Source: Prosthecomicrobium pneumaticum (GTDB lineage: Bacteria; Pseudomonadota; Alphaproteobacteria; Rhizobiales; Kaistiaceae). From it: 64,000 nucleotides of DNA. Positions 1-8,637 of this stretch are shown in pieces; position 1 is the stretch's first letter; the number at the start of each line of letters is the position of its first letter. A program made the translations under genes and the position numbers. Where the stretch lies: NCBI RefSeq assembly GCF_014199915.1, contig NZ_JACHOO010000010.1:62001-126000 (forward strand), in the 5' to 3' direction. The notes under the pieces are model-generated. The model was given only the letters and a program-made list of their open reading frames with translations, did not search any database and had not been told where the DNA came from.

Positions 1-56
1 AGAAAGGGCCCGGCGCCGAGGAGGCGCCGGGCCTTTGGAGGCGCCGGGCCTTTTTC
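1..56. terminator. Rho-independent terminator, possibly bidirectional
   Basis: An 11-bp GC-rich arm at 7-17 can pair with either of two identical copies of its complement at 23-33 and 40-50. The second copy is followed by five T at 51-55, so it ends plus-strand transcription entering from the left. Read on the minus strand, the same structure follows the efp stop codon and ends in a short CTTTCT tract. The duplicated arm gives two alternative hairpins. Confidence 0.75.
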
Positions 57-76
57 GTTCGTTACGAGCGGACCGG

Positions 77-643
77 TCAGTCCTTGGCGCGCTCCACATA
101 GGAGCCGTCCTCGGTGAGGACGACGATGCGCGTGCCGACGCCGATATGCGGCGGCACGTTGGTGCGCACGCCGTTCGACAGGATCGCCGGCTTGTAGGAG
201 GAGGAGGCGGTCTGGCCCTTGGTCACCGGCTCGGTCTCGACGACCTCGAGCGTGACGCGCTGCGGCAGTTCGATCGACACCGCCTGCCCCTCATAGATGG
301 CGAGGCGGACGACCATGCCTTCCTGCAGATAGGGGGCGAGATCGCCGATCACGTCCTTCGGCACGATGACCTGATCATAGGTCTCGGTGTTCATGAAGGT
401 GTGGCCCTCGCCGTCCTCGTAGAGGAAGGAGAAGTCGCGGTCCTCGACGAAGGCGCGCTCGACCTGCTCGGTGGTCTTGTAGCGGTTCGAGACCTTCACG
501 CCGTCGGAAAGGCGGCGCATGTCGATCTGCGTCGTCGGCGTGCCCTTGCCGGGGTGGAAGCTCTCGGCGGAGAGCACGGCGTAGAGGCGGCCGTCGACCT
601 CGACGATGTTGCCCTTGCGAATCTGGCTGGCGATAACCTTCAC
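77..643 (-). CDS. efp: Elongation factor P (EF-P)
   Basis: EF-P binds ribosomes stalled at proline runs and stimulates peptide bond formation. The product is 188 aa, the usual EF-P length, starting with GTG at 643 ([11 protein letters not shown], where most homologues read MKVIAS). A longer reading frame upstream has no EF-P similarity and crosses the promoter region. The conserved loop HPGKGTP carries Lys33, equivalent to E. coli Lys34, the residue that receives (R)-beta-lysine. The central and C-terminal OB-type domains are intact, with TETYDQ near the middle and GVGTRIVV near the end. The modifying enzymes EpmA and EpmB are encoded on the opposite strand 0.8 kb away, which supports Lys33 being beta-lysylated in this organism. 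Confidence 0.97.
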   Translation of the reverse strand: MKVIASQIRKGNIVEVDGRLYAVLSAESFHPGKGTPTTQIDMRRLSDGVKVSNRYKTTEQVERAFVEDRDFSFLYEDGEGHTFMNTETYDQVIVPKDVIGDLAPYLQEGMVVRLAIYEGQAVSIELPQRVTLEVVETEPVTKGQTASSSYKPAILSNGVRTNVPPHIGVGTRIVVLTEDGSYVERAKD

Positions 644-759
644 GGAACACGTCCTCGGAGTCTTGGGGGAGCCGGGCGCATGCCGGCCCGATATCGGCGC
701 GCACCATACCGATTTCGGGCGATTGCGCCAGTCCCCGTGCCTTTGCCGGGACGTTCCCT

Positions 760-765
760 TATAAT
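760..765 (+). promoter_or_regulatory. Candidate -10 box for parD-parE-epmA-epmB
   Basis: A perfect TATAAT lies 25 bp before the parD ATG at 791. No convincing -35 hexamer sits 16-18 bp upstream; a TTGCCG at 743 is too close. If transcription starts near 772, the upstream in-frame ATG at 764 is untranscribed, which favours 791 as the start. This is inference from spacing only. Confidence 0.4.
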
Positions 766-790
766 GGTGTCTTCGAACAGGATCGAAGCC

Positions 791-1111
791 ATGTCGAAGT
801 CGAACCGCATCCTGACACTGACGGACCGTCAGGAAGAGATCATCGCAGAACTGGTCGCAACCGGACGCTACGGAAGCGCAGGCGACGTGCTCGATGAGGG
901 CCTGCGTCTCATGAGGGAGCACGAGAGCGACTATGCCGAAAGTCTGGAGGCGCTTCACTCCGCCGTCCAGCGCGGTTTCGACGATATCGAGGCGGGTCGA
1001 TCCATCGATCTCGACGATGCCGGGCTCGAAGAATTTGTCCGGGATGCCGGGCGCCGCGCCGCAGAACGCATGAGAGCAGAGGAGCCCGGGCACGTGCGAG
1101 CCAAACGTTGA
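791..1111 (+). CDS. parD: ParD-family antitoxin
   Basis: Predicted antitoxin of a type II toxin-antitoxin pair, which would bind and neutralise the ParE-like toxin encoded next to it and autoregulate the promoter. The product is 106 aa. The N-terminal part ([20 protein letters not shown], then [14 protein letters not shown]) is the ribbon-helix-helix DNA-binding domain typical of the CC2985/ParD family. The acidic C-terminal half (residues about 50-85, with [14 protein letters not shown]) is the usual toxin-binding region. ATG 791 is preceded by AGGA at 779-782, a better site than the ATG at 764. The stop overlaps the ATG-proximal bases of parE by one gap base (TGAAATG). Confidence 0.88.
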   Translation: MSKSNRILTLTDRQEEIIAELVATGRYGSAGDVLDEGLRLMREHESDYAESLEALHSAVQRGFDDIEAGRSIDLDDAGLEEFVRDAGRRAAERMRAEEPGHVRAKR

Positions 1112-1112
1112 A

Positions 1113-1481
1113 ATGGCACGCTTCGTCCTGTCGGCCGAGGCGCAAGACGACATTGACGATGTCGTGCTCTACTCGCGCGAATTGTTTGGTGAGGATGCAG
1201 GCTACCGCTACGAGACGCTGTTGTTGACGGCGCTGCGGGATATCGCGGCCGACCCGATGCGTCCGGGTTCTCATGAGGTTACAAAGGGCGGGCCGGGGAC
1301 GCGTGCCTACCATATTCGCTACAGCCGGTTGCGTGTTCCGGGTGGAAGGATTCGCGAGCCCCGTCACATCATTTTCTACCGTTCGCTCACCCCCGGTCTG
1401 ATCGGCATCAGCCGCATTCTGCATGAGCGCATGGACCCGACGCGACACGCGCCGGGGCGTTTCGCTGGACACCAGAGATGA
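1113..1481 (+). CDS. parE: ParE/RelE-family toxin
   Basis: Predicted toxin of the ParDE module. ParE proteins poison DNA gyrase, while RelE relatives cleave mRNA, and the sequence alone does not decide between them. The 122-aa product shows the family pattern: [20 protein letters not shown] at the N-terminus, a long helix, [17 protein letters not shown] in the middle, and [24 protein letters not shown] near the end. The C-terminal tail is longer than in typical ParE, extending past the HERMD motif by about 14 residues. The stop codon overlaps the ATG of epmA by 4 bp (ATGA at 1478-1481), so the toxin gene is translationally coupled to the downstream EF-P modification gene. Confidence 0.88.
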   Translation: MARFVLSAEAQDDIDDVVLYSRELFGEDAGYRYETLLLTALRDIAADPMRPGSHEVTKGGPGTRAYHIRYSRLRVPGGRIREPRHIIFYRSLTPGLIGISRILHERMDPTRHAPGRFAGHQR

Positions 1482-2518
1482 CCCCGACACCCTGGTGGGA
1501 TCCCGTCCGTCATGCCGACCGGCGGCCGGTGCTTCTCGCCCGCAATCGTGTCAAGGCGGCGGTCCGGCGGCTGTTCGAGGCGGACGGCTTCCTCGAGGTC
1601 GATTGCGCCGTGCTCCAGGTCTCGCCCGGCAACGAGGCGCATCTGCACGCCTTTGCCACCGAACGCATCCATCCCGATGGTCGCCGCGAGCCGCTCTATC
1701 TGCACACCTCGCCGGAATTCGCGGCGAAGAAACTGCTCGCCGCCGGCGAGGATCGGCTCTTCACCTTCGCGCCCGTGTTCCGCAACCGCGAGGCCGGCCC
1801 GCGCCACGCGAGCGAGTTCACGATGCTCGAATGGTATCGTGCGCGTGCCCCTTATGAGGCGCTGATGGAGGATTGCGCCCGCCTGCTCGCCACCGCGGCC
1901 GAGGCCGCCGGCAGCACGCGGCTGCGCCACAGGGGCCGCGAGGCGGACCCCTTCGCCGAGCCGGAGCGGCTCACCGTCGCCGAGGCCTTTTCGCGCCACG
2001 CCGGCATCGACCTCCTCGCCACGCTCGACCGCGCCGGTGCGCCGGATCGCGACGCGCTCGTCGCGGCGGCCGAGGGGGCGGGATTGCGGGTGGCGTTCGA
2101 CGACACCTGGAGCGACGTCTTCAGCCGCGTCATCGTCGAGAAGGTCGAGCCTCACCTCGGCATCGGCCGGGCCACCGTGCTCTGCGAATACCCGGTCGTC
2201 GAGGCGGCGCTCGCCCGCCCCAAGCCCGGGGACCCCCGGGTTGCCGAACGTTTCGAGCTCTATGCCTGCGGCGTCGAGCTGGCGAACGGCTTCGGCGAAC
2301 TGACCGACCCGGCCGAGCAGCGCCGCCGCTTCCTTGCGGAGATGGACGAGAAGGAGGCGCGCTATGGCGAGCGCTATCCGCTCGACGAGGCTTTTCTCGC
2401 CGCGCTCGCCATCATGCCGGAGGCCTCCGGCATCGCGCTCGGCTTCGACCGGCTCGTCATGCTCGCGACCGGTGTCGCCCGGCTCGCCGAGGTCGTCTGG
2501 ACACCGGCATCGGAATGA
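1478..2518 (+). CDS. epmA: EF-P--(R)-beta-lysine ligase EpmA (PoxA/GenX)
   Basis: Attaches (R)-beta-lysine to the conserved lysine of EF-P, by activating it as an adenylate in the manner of lysyl-tRNA synthetase. The 346-aa product is a class II synthetase catalytic core without the N-terminal anticodon-binding domain of LysRS, which is diagnostic of EpmA. Visible motifs are TSPE near residue 77, motif 2 (FRNREAGPRHASEFTMLEWY at 101-120) and motif 3 (GFDRLVML at 322-329). It overlaps parE by 4 bp upstream and epmB by 4 bp downstream. Its job is set by the neighbouring efp and epmB. Confidence 0.96.
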   Translation: MTPTPWWDPVRHADRRPVLLARNRVKAAVRRLFEADGFLEVDCAVLQVSPGNEAHLHAFATERIHPDGRREPLYLHTSPEFAAKKLLAAGEDRLFTFAPVFRNREAGPRHASEFTMLEWYRARAPYEALMEDCARLLATAAEAAGSTRLRHRGREADPFAEPERLTVAEAFSRHAGIDLLATLDRAGAPDRDALVAAAEGAGLRVAFDDTWSDVFSRVIVEKVEPHLGIGRATVLCEYPVVEAALARPKPGDPRVAERFELYACGVELANGFGELTDPAEQRRRFLAEMDEKEARYGERYPLDEAFLAALAIMPEASGIALGFDRLVMLATGVARLAEVVWTPASE

Positions 2519-3618
2519 CCGATGACGGCGGCATGTCCGCCGAACCGCTCGCCCGCCTCGCCCTCCCGCCGCAGACGCTGCGCGATGCGTCCGCCCTCGT
2601 CGAGGCCGGCCTCCTGCGGCCCGAGCGGCGCGCCGAGATCGAGGCCGTCGCGGCGCGCTATGCCGTCGCGGTGACGCCGGCGGTCGCCGATCTGATCGAC
2701 CCCGCCGATCCGGCCGATCCGATCGCCCGGCAGTTCGTCCCTGCCGCTGCGGAGCTCGTCACCCTGCCGGAGGAGCGGGCCGATCCGATCGGCGACGACG
2801 CGCACAGCCCGGTCGCCGGCGTCGTCCACCGCTATCCGGACCGGCTGCTCCTCAAGCTCGTGCACGCCTGTGCCGTCTATTGCCGGTTCTGCTTCCGGCG
2901 CGAGACGGTCGGCCCCGGCGGCCCGACCCTCCTCGAAGGTGCAGCGCTCGATGCCGCGCTCGCCTATGTCGCGGACCACAAGGAGGTCTGGGAGGTGATC
3001 CTGACCGGCGGCGATCCGCTCGTCGTCGCGCCGCGCCGGCTCGCCGGCGTGATGCGCCGGCTGGCGGCGATCGACCACGTGAAGATCGTCCGCTTCCACA
3101 GCCGTGTGCCCGTCGTCGCGCCGGAGCGCGTGACGCCGGAGCTCGTCGCGGCGCTCGCGAGCCCCGGCAAGACGAGCTATCTCGCGATCCACGCCAACCA
3201 TCCGCGCGAGCTGACACCGGGGGCGCGCGCCGCGATCGCCCGCCTCGCGGAGGGCGGCATCGGTCTCGTCAGCCAGACCGTGCTCCTCAAGGGCGTCAAT
3301 GACGACGTCGAGACCATGGCGGCGCTGATGCGGGCCTTCGTCGAGGCGCGGGTAAAGCCCTATTATCTCCATCATGCCGACCTCGCGCCCGGCACCGCGC
3401 ATTTCCGCACCACGATCGCCGAAGGGCAGGCGCTGATGGCGGCGCTCCGCGGCCGGCTCTCGGGTCTCGCGCAGCCGACCTATGTGCTCGACATTCCCGG
3501 CGGCTACGGCAAGGTGCCGGTCGGCCCGGCCTATGCCGACCTCGCCGCCGCGACCGTCACCGACCCGGCCGGCCGCTTGCATGGCTATGGCGCGCCGACA
3601 GCCGGGGAGGAGTCCTGA
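2515..3618 (+). CDS. epmB: EF-P-lysine 2,3-aminomutase EpmB (radical SAM)
   Basis: Converts (S)-alpha-lysine to (R)-beta-lysine for EpmA, using S-adenosylmethionine, a 4Fe-4S cluster and PLP. The 367-aa product has the radical SAM cluster motif as C119, C123 and C126 (HACAVYCRFCFRRE). LTGGDPL is the usual substrate/SAM-binding stretch, and DIPGGYGKVPVG carries the PLP lysine near the C-terminus. ATG 2515 overlaps the epmA stop; ATG 2533 (MSAEPL) is an alternative start. The length fits the short EpmB/YjeK group rather than clostridial lysine 2,3-aminomutases. Confidence 0.95.
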   Translation: MTDDGGMSAEPLARLALPPQTLRDASALVEAGLLRPERRAEIEAVAARYAVAVTPAVADLIDPADPADPIARQFVPAAAELVTLPEERADPIGDDAHSPVAGVVHRYPDRLLLKLVHACAVYCRFCFRRETVGPGGPTLLEGAALDAALAYVADHKEVWEVILTGGDPLVVAPRRLAGVMRRLAAIDHVKIVRFHSRVPVVAPERVTPELVAALASPGKTSYLAIHANHPRELTPGARAAIARLAEGGIGLVSQTVLLKGVNDDVETMAALMRAFVEARVKPYYLHHADLAPGTAHFRTTIAEGQALMAALRGRLSGLAQPTYVLDIPGGYGKVPVGPAYADLAAATVTDPAGRLHGYGAPTAGEES

Positions 3619-5138
3619 TGCGCCATCTGATCATCCGCAACGGCCGTCTCGTCGATCTCGCGAGCCGGTCGGCGCCGTTCCGCGACATCCTCGTCGGCGA
3701 CGGCGCGATCCTCGAGGTCGGTCCGCCGGGACTCGCCGCGCCGGAGGGGGCCGAACTCTTCGACGCGGCCGGCCTGCTGATGCATGCCGGCCTCGTCAAC
3801 GGCCATACGCACGGCGTCGGCACGCTCACCCGGGGCAGTCGCGACCGCTTCGATCTGGCGCTGCTGCTCGCCAACGCGCCGGCGCAGACGAGCCGGCAAT
3901 CGGCCGAGATCAAATATCTGAACACCTATCTCGGCGCGCTCGAGATGCTGATGAAGGGTTGCACGACCGCCTTCGACCTGACCTTCGGCGTGCCCTTCGC
4001 CTCGACCGAGGACCTCATTGCGATGGGGCAGGCCTATCGCGATGCCGGCATGCGGGCGGTGATGGCGCCGATGATCGCCGATACGCCCTTCTACCACGCC
4101 ATACCCGGCCTCTATGACAGCCTTCCCGACGACCTGAAGCCGCTCGTCGGCGCGGCGGCGGAGACGGACGCCGTGCTCGGCGCGATGCGCGCGGCGCTCG
4201 AAGCCTGGCCGCACGATCGGGATTTCGTCCGGCTCGGCGTCGCGCCGACCATCCCGCTGCACTGTTCCGAGGCGCTGTTCTCAGGCGCCGTCCGGCTCGC
4301 CCGCGCGTTCGGCACGGTCGTCCAGAGTCATGTCGGCGAGGCGAAGTTCCAGGCGGTGGCGGCGATCGAGCGCTACGGCATGTCGATGGTCGCTCATCTC
4401 GACCGGCTCGGGGTGCTGGGCCCGGACTTCTCGGTCGCGCACGGCGTCTGGCTCGATGCCGACGACATGCGGCGGCTCGCCGATGCCGGCGCCTCGGTGT
4501 CGCACAATCCGGGCTCCAATATGCGGCTCGGCTCCGGCATCGCCGACGTGCGCGGCCTGCTCGCCGCGGGCGTCAATCTCGCCATCGGCACGGATGGCTC
4601 GGCATCGTCGGACAATCAGAACATGTACGAGGCGATGCGCGCCGGCTTCCAGGTCGCGGCGGTGCGCCACCCCGACATGGAGCGCTGGCTGACCGGGCCG
4701 GAGATCCTGCGCGCGGCGACCGAGGGCGGCGCGCGGGAGACCGGCTTCACCGGGATCGGCGCGATCGAGCCGGGCAAGCGGGCCGACATCGTGTTCCTCG
4801 CGCTCGACCATCCGAACTGGATGCCGGTGAACGACCCGACCGTGCAGATCGTCCTCGTCGAGGACGGCACGGCGGTGCGCCACGTGATGGTCGACGGCCG
4901 TCTGGTGGTGCGGGACGGCCGCCATCTCGGCTCGGACATGGGCGCGCTCGCGCGGAGGGCCGAGGCGGCGAAAGCGGAGCTCGCCGCGTTGCAGGGCCCG
5001 GCGCTCGCGGCCGCGGCGAAGCTCGAACCCTTCGCCAGCCGCTTCTGCCTCGGCCTCGCCGCGCGGCCTTATCCCGTCGAGCGCTTCGCCACCTGCTCGT
5101 GCTGCACGGACGGGGGCTTCAGCGCCGAAGCCGTGTGA
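3618..5138 (+). CDS. Amidohydrolase, ATZ/TRZ deaminase family
   Basis: Predicted metal-dependent hydrolase/deaminase acting on an amino-heterocycle; the substrate is not determined. The 506-aa protein has the N-terminal composite sheet, the metal motif H63-x-H65 (LVNGHTHGVG), QSHVGEAK with a metal His, VAHGVWL, SHNPGSN and the catalytic Asp in GTDGSASSDN. These are the landmarks of the guanine deaminase/chlorohydrolase/SsnA branch. It starts 1 bp inside the epmB stop (TGATG), so it may be co-transcribed with the EF-P genes. By theme it belongs with the purine-type enzymes to its right. The C-terminus carries an unusual cysteine cluster, CSCCTDGG, about 10 residues from the end, not part of the catalytic fold. 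Confidence 0.85.
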   Translation: MRHLIIRNGRLVDLASRSAPFRDILVGDGAILEVGPPGLAAPEGAELFDAAGLLMHAGLVNGHTHGVGTLTRGSRDRFDLALLLANAPAQTSRQSAEIKYLNTYLGALEMLMKGCTTAFDLTFGVPFASTEDLIAMGQAYRDAGMRAVMAPMIADTPFYHAIPGLYDSLPDDLKPLVGAAAETDAVLGAMRAALEAWPHDRDFVRLGVAPTIPLHCSEALFSGAVRLARAFGTVVQSHVGEAKFQAVAAIERYGMSMVAHLDRLGVLGPDFSVAHGVWLDADDMRRLADAGASVSHNPGSNMRLGSGIADVRGLLAAGVNLAIGTDGSASSDNQNMYEAMRAGFQVAAVRHPDMERWLTGPEILRAATEGGARETGFTGIGAIEPGKRADIVFLALDHPNWMPVNDPTVQIVLVEDGTAVRHVMVDGRLVVRDGRHLGSDMGALARRAEAAKAELAALQGPALAAAAKLEPFASRFCLGLAARPYPVERFATCSCCTDGGFSAEAV

Positions 5139-5191
5139 GCGCGGCGGCCTGTGGGCTCTGGCGGGCGGTGCGCCGAGGCCGGACCGTCACG

Positions 5192-5320
5192 ATTATGGAT
5201 GCCGGCACGGAGGCCGGCATGACGGGTGGATTGGGCCGCGCGCACTCGACCGGTTCGGATTTGGGGGACCGGTTCCTCCCGCGGACCCGTCACCCCGGCC
5301 TCCGTGCCGGGGTCCATAAT
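5192..5320. repeat. Pair of inverted 35-bp palindromic repeat units
   Basis: Arm 5192-5226 and arm 5286-5320 are near-perfect reverse complements, sharing TTATGGA..CCGGCACGGAGGCCGG..TGACGGG. Each arm holds its own CCGGC..GCCGG dyad. The pair sits between two convergent genes, so it could fold in RNA as a long hairpin ending both transcripts. The unit looks like an intergenic REP-type element common in alphaproteobacteria, by memory rather than by search. Confidence 0.7.
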
Positions 5321-5422
5321 CGCGCCGATCCGGGGAAGGGCGGCAGCGCAACCCGCTGTCTGTCGCCGTCGTGGCGCATCATCTTGCCGTGGGTGGAGCC
5401 GCCTTGCCTTGATATCGCGCCT

Positions 5423-6274
5423 TCAGGCCGCCCGTTCGCTCGTGCCGTATTTCACGCCCTTTTCCTTCAGCCAGCGGCGGTAGGCGACCGAGGAGGCGTC
5501 GGCGCGGGTCGGGATTTCGGCGCGCGGTTCGAGCGGCAGAAGGCGGGGGCGCTGGTTCTCGAGGATGATGCGGTCCTGCAGGAAGATCACCTGCTGGAAC
5601 TGGACGAGGCTCTGCCTCGTCGAGACGTCGTCGATCAGGAACATCACCGGATGCGCCCGGCAGCGGTCCGGGTCGAGCGGCTGGACGAAGAGGCAGATCA
5701 CGTCCCAGCGGTTCGCGGCATTCGGGCAGGTCTTGTAGAGCAGCGTCACGAAGGGCGAGGCGACGCGATACATGTATTGCGTCATGATCCCCTCGGTGGC
5801 CGAAAGCGCCGCCTGAGGCTGGAAGAACTCGCAATTCGTCGCCCACACCTCGTCGACGTCGCGGCGGATCTCGGTCGTATAGTGGCGAACCTCCGTGTGC
5901 GGCTCGGAGCCGAGAATATCGGTGTGGACGAAGGGGAAATGCGCCATATCGAGGAAGTTCTCGACGATCCGAAGGCCCGACGCCTTGACCGCGATCGCGC
6001 CGCAGACCACTTCGCGCCGGTCGTCCTCGTCAGCCTCCGGGATCGGCACCACGTCGCGCGCCGGCTCGCCGAGCGTCGTCCAGAGATAGCCGTAGCGCGC
6101 CCGCGTCGGCAGAGGACCCTCGCGATCGGCGGCCGTCACGCGGATCGTCCCGTCGGCGTCGCGCCGCGTTTCGAGGTCGACGCCGAGCAGGCGGTTGGCC
6201 TTCCGCCCCGCCGGAATGTCGGCGAGCGCGTCGATCACATACCACTGGTCGAGGGAAGCGCGTTCCGCGGTCAT
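5423..6274 (-). CDS. Rieske-less oxygenase catalytic subunit, copy A
   Basis: Predicted mononuclear-iron catalytic subunit of a ring-hydroxylating or N/O-demethylating oxygenase. The 283-aa product starts directly before a catalytic-type domain and has no CxH/CxxH Rieske motif. NFLDMAHFPFVH gives the bridging Asp109 and iron ligands His112 and His117. LQDRIILENQ supplies the likely third ligand Asp234, as in vanillate/dicamba-type oxygenases. It is last in the minus-strand importer operon, 13 bp after the 8-oxoguanine-deaminase-like gene. It is a close paralogue of the protein at 22734-23609, sharing LDQWY at the N-terminus and VAYRRWLKEKG at the C-terminus. Electrons must come from a separate Rieske protein, and one is encoded at 13288. 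NdmC of caffeine degradation is a known oxygenase that also lacks this domain. The substrate is unknown. Confidence 0.85.
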   Translation of the reverse strand: MTAERASLDQWYVIDALADIPAGRKANRLLGVDLETRRDADGTIRVTAADREGPLPTRARYGYLWTTLGEPARDVVPIPEADEDDRREVVCGAIAVKASGLRIVENFLDMAHFPFVHTDILGSEPHTEVRHYTTEIRRDVDEVWATNCEFFQPQAALSATEGIMTQYMYRVASPFVTLLYKTCPNAANRWDVICLFVQPLDPDRCRAHPVMFLIDDVSTRQSLVQFQQVIFLQDRIILENQRPRLLPLEPRAEIPTRADASSVAYRRWLKEKGVKYGTSERAA

Positions 6275-6287
6275 CTCGCCATTCTCC

Positions 6288-7688
6288 TCATCCGCTATAG
6301 ACCCGCTGCATCACCGCGCGATGCTCGGCGATGAGCGCCGGCACGTCGAGCGCGGCAAATTCGCCCTTCGCGATGATCTCGCGGCCATTGATATAGGAAT
6401 AGTCGACCTTGAACGGCCCGCACATGATGAGCGCGGCGAGCGGGTCGCGCTCGGTGCCGGAAAGGCCGAGCTGATCGAGCTTCACGGCGATGAAGTCGGC
6501 GCTCATGCCGGGCGCGAGCTGGCCGATATCGTCGCGGCCGAGCAGGCTGGCGCCGCCGCGGGTCGCCATCGTCAGTGCCTCGCGCGCGGAAAGCGCCTTC
6601 GGCGTGCCGCCGAAGCCGCCGCGTCCGCCGGGCGGCTCGGACAGATAGCGGTTCGGGGCGACGCGCTGGAGGAGCTGCGCCAGCCGCGCCTCGAGGAACA
6701 TGTTGGAGGTGTCGTTCGAGGCCGAGCCGTCGACGCCGAGGCCGCAGCGCATGCCGGCATCGAGCATCTCGCGGATCTTGGCGATGCCCTGGCCGCAGCG
6801 CATGTTGGCGGAGGGGCAATGGACCATGCCGGTTCCGGTCTGCGCGAAGCGGCGGATCTCCTCCGAAGTGAGGAAGATCGCATGGGCGAACCATACGTCC
6901 GGGCCCACCCACCCGACGGATTCGGCGAACTCCGCCGGCCGCATGCCGTAGATCGCCCGGCAGTAGGTCTCCTCGTCGAGTTCTTCGGCGAGATGGGAGT
7001 GGAGATGGACGCCCGGATGGGCGCGGGCGAGCTGCGCCGCCTCCTTCATCAGGCCGGGCGTCACCGAGAAGGGCGAACAGGGGGCGAGCACGATCCGGCT
7101 CATCGCATGCCGGGAATTGTCGTGCCAGGCGCCGATCAGCCGCTCGGCATCCTTCAGGATGTCGTCTTCCTTCTCGACGCAGCGGTCGGGCGGCAGGCCC
7201 CCGGCGCTCTCGCCGCGCGACATCGCTCCGCGGGCGCCGTGGAAGCGCATGCCGAGATCGGCCGCCGCGCGCATCGAGGCGTCGAGCGTGCAGTCGTTCG
7301 GCAGGATGTAGAGATGGTCCGAACTCGTCGTGCAGCCGGACTGGATCAGTTCGGCCATGCCGACCTTCGAGGAGACGTGGATGGCGTCGTCGTCGAGCTC
7401 GGCCCAGATCGGATAGAGCGTCTTCAGCCAGACGAACAGTTCGTCATCCTGAACCATCACGCGGGTGAGGTTCTGGTACATGTGGTGATGGGTGTTGACC
7501 ATGCCCGGCATCACGACATGGCCGGACAGATCGAGCACGCGGTCGGCCGGCGTGCCGGCGAGTTCGGCCGTCGTGCCGACCTGCTCGACGACATTGTCGC
7601 GCACCAGCATCGCGCCATCGGCGATCTCGCGGCCCGCATCGTCGAAGGTAGCGAGAATTTGCGCGTGCTTGACGAGGAGGGTCGTCAT
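6288..7688 (-). CDS. 8-oxoguanine deaminase-like amidohydrolase
   Basis: Predicted zinc amidohydrolase that deaminates an oxidised guanine or a related heterocycle. The 466-aa protein shows VNTHHHMYQNLTR (metal His67 and His69), LHSHLAEELDEE, FAHAIFL, VHCPSANMRCGQG and GVDGSASNDTSN. This combination closely resembles the characterised 8-oxoguanine deaminases of the Pa0142 type, where HHH, CPSSNMRL and DGSASND occur. ATG 7688 is chosen because the fold begins at once with TTLLVKHAQIL. It lies 5 bp after the permease gene and 13 bp before the oxygenase gene in one minus-strand operon, so imported substrate would be deaminated and oxygenated. Isoxanthopterin or guanine deaminase activity is a possible alternative. 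Confidence 0.85.
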   Translation of the reverse strand: MTTLLVKHAQILATFDDAGREIADGAMLVRDNVVEQVGTTAELAGTPADRVLDLSGHVVMPGMVNTHHHMYQNLTRVMVQDDELFVWLKTLYPIWAELDDDAIHVSSKVGMAELIQSGCTTSSDHLYILPNDCTLDASMRAAADLGMRFHGARGAMSRGESAGGLPPDRCVEKEDDILKDAERLIGAWHDNSRHAMSRIVLAPCSPFSVTPGLMKEAAQLARAHPGVHLHSHLAEELDEETYCRAIYGMRPAEFAESVGWVGPDVWFAHAIFLTSEEIRRFAQTGTGMVHCPSANMRCGQGIAKIREMLDAGMRCGLGVDGSASNDTSNMFLEARLAQLLQRVAPNRYLSEPPGGRGGFGGTPKALSAREALTMATRGGASLLGRDDIGQLAPGMSADFIAVKLDQLGLSGTERDPLAALIMCGPFKVDYSYINGREIIAKGEFAALDVPALIAEHRAVMQRVYSG

Positions 7689-7693
7689 CGCCG

Positions 7694-8629
7694 CTACCGC
7701 ACGTCGCGGAAATAGGGCTCGCCGAGCGCGGCGGGGGCGGCCATCCATTGCCGCATGCGATGCCAGGCGATGACGGGCACGATGATGAAGCCGATCGTGC
7801 CGAGATAGGGCAGCATCGAGAGAAACGCCGGCGCGATCGGCCAGTTGCGCGCCTGCCCGACGAAGCCGAGCGCGGTGATGACGCCGAAGAGGAGCGCGGC
7901 GAGCACGGCGTTGAGCGGCCGGTAGCCCGCGAAGATGACGAGCGCGACGGCGATCCAGCCGCGGCCGGCGACAACGCCCTCCGACCAGGACGGCACGAAG
8001 GCGAGGGTGAGATAGGCGCCGGCGCCGGCGGCGAGCGCGGCGCCGGCCGCGACATACCAGAAGCGGATGCGCTGCACGGCGATGCCGGCGGCGTCCGCCG
8101 CGGCCGGATTCTCGCCGACGGCGCGCAGGTTGAGGCCGTGCCGGGTACGAAACATCAGGAGATGCAACCCCACCGGCAGGATGATGAAAATCAGATAGAC
8201 GAGCACGTTCTGCGCGAAGAAGGCGCGGCCGATGACGGGGATGTCGACGAGAAGGGGGATCTCGACGCGGCCGAAAACGGCGGGCGACGGCGTGCCCGAA
8301 TAGGCCTTGCCGACGGTCGCGGCGAGGCCGGTGCCGATGAGGGTGAGGGCGAGGCCGCAGAGGATCTGGTTGGCGCGCCAGGTGACGGTGGCGAGCGCGA
8401 AGAGGCAGCCGAACAGGAAGCCGACGCCGAGTGCGGCGAGGAAGCCGAGCGTCGGGCTCGGATAGGCGACGACGGTGGCGATACCGGTGATCGCGCCGAG
8501 CGCCATCAGCCCCTCGACGCCCAGATTGACCACGCCGACCCGCTCGGCGAGCACCTCGCCGAGCGCGGCGAGCGCGAGCACGCCGCCGGCGAGGAAGGCG
8601 GTCGAAAGGATGCCGGTGATGAGATCCAT
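7694..8629 (-). CDS. Nucleoside/purine ABC importer permease (NupQ/YufQ type)
   Basis: Inner-membrane permease of a BMP-family nucleoside importer. The 311-aa protein has about eight to ten hydrophobic segments. It carries the family signature of this BPD_transp_2 branch: GEVLAERVGVVNLGVEGLM near the N-terminus, NLRAVGENPAAADAAGI in the middle, and a late AVALVIFAGYRP. It pairs with the longer permease encoded 8 bp upstream. Substrate choice comes from the context of purine deaminases. Fatty-acid or branched-chain amino acid permeases share the superfamily, but not the NLGVEG start. Confidence 0.92.
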   Translation of the reverse strand: MDLITGILSTAFLAGGVLALAALGEVLAERVGVVNLGVEGLMALGAITGIATVVAYPSPTLGFLAALGVGFLFGCLFALATVTWRANQILCGLALTLIGTGLAATVGKAYSGTPSPAVFGRVEIPLLVDIPVIGRAFFAQNVLVYLIFIILPVGLHLLMFRTRHGLNLRAVGENPAAADAAGIAVQRIRFWYVAAGAALAAGAGAYLTLAFVPSWSEGVVAGRGWIAVALVIFAGYRPLNAVLAALLFGVITALGFVGQARNWPIAPAFLSMLPYLGTIGFIIVPVIAWHRMRQWMAAPAALGEPYFRDVR

Positions 8630-8637
8630 GGCGTGCC

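Noticed and set aside
743-748. TTGCCG as the -35 box for the TATAAT at 760
   Set aside because: The spacing is only 11 bp, too short for a sigma-70 promoter.
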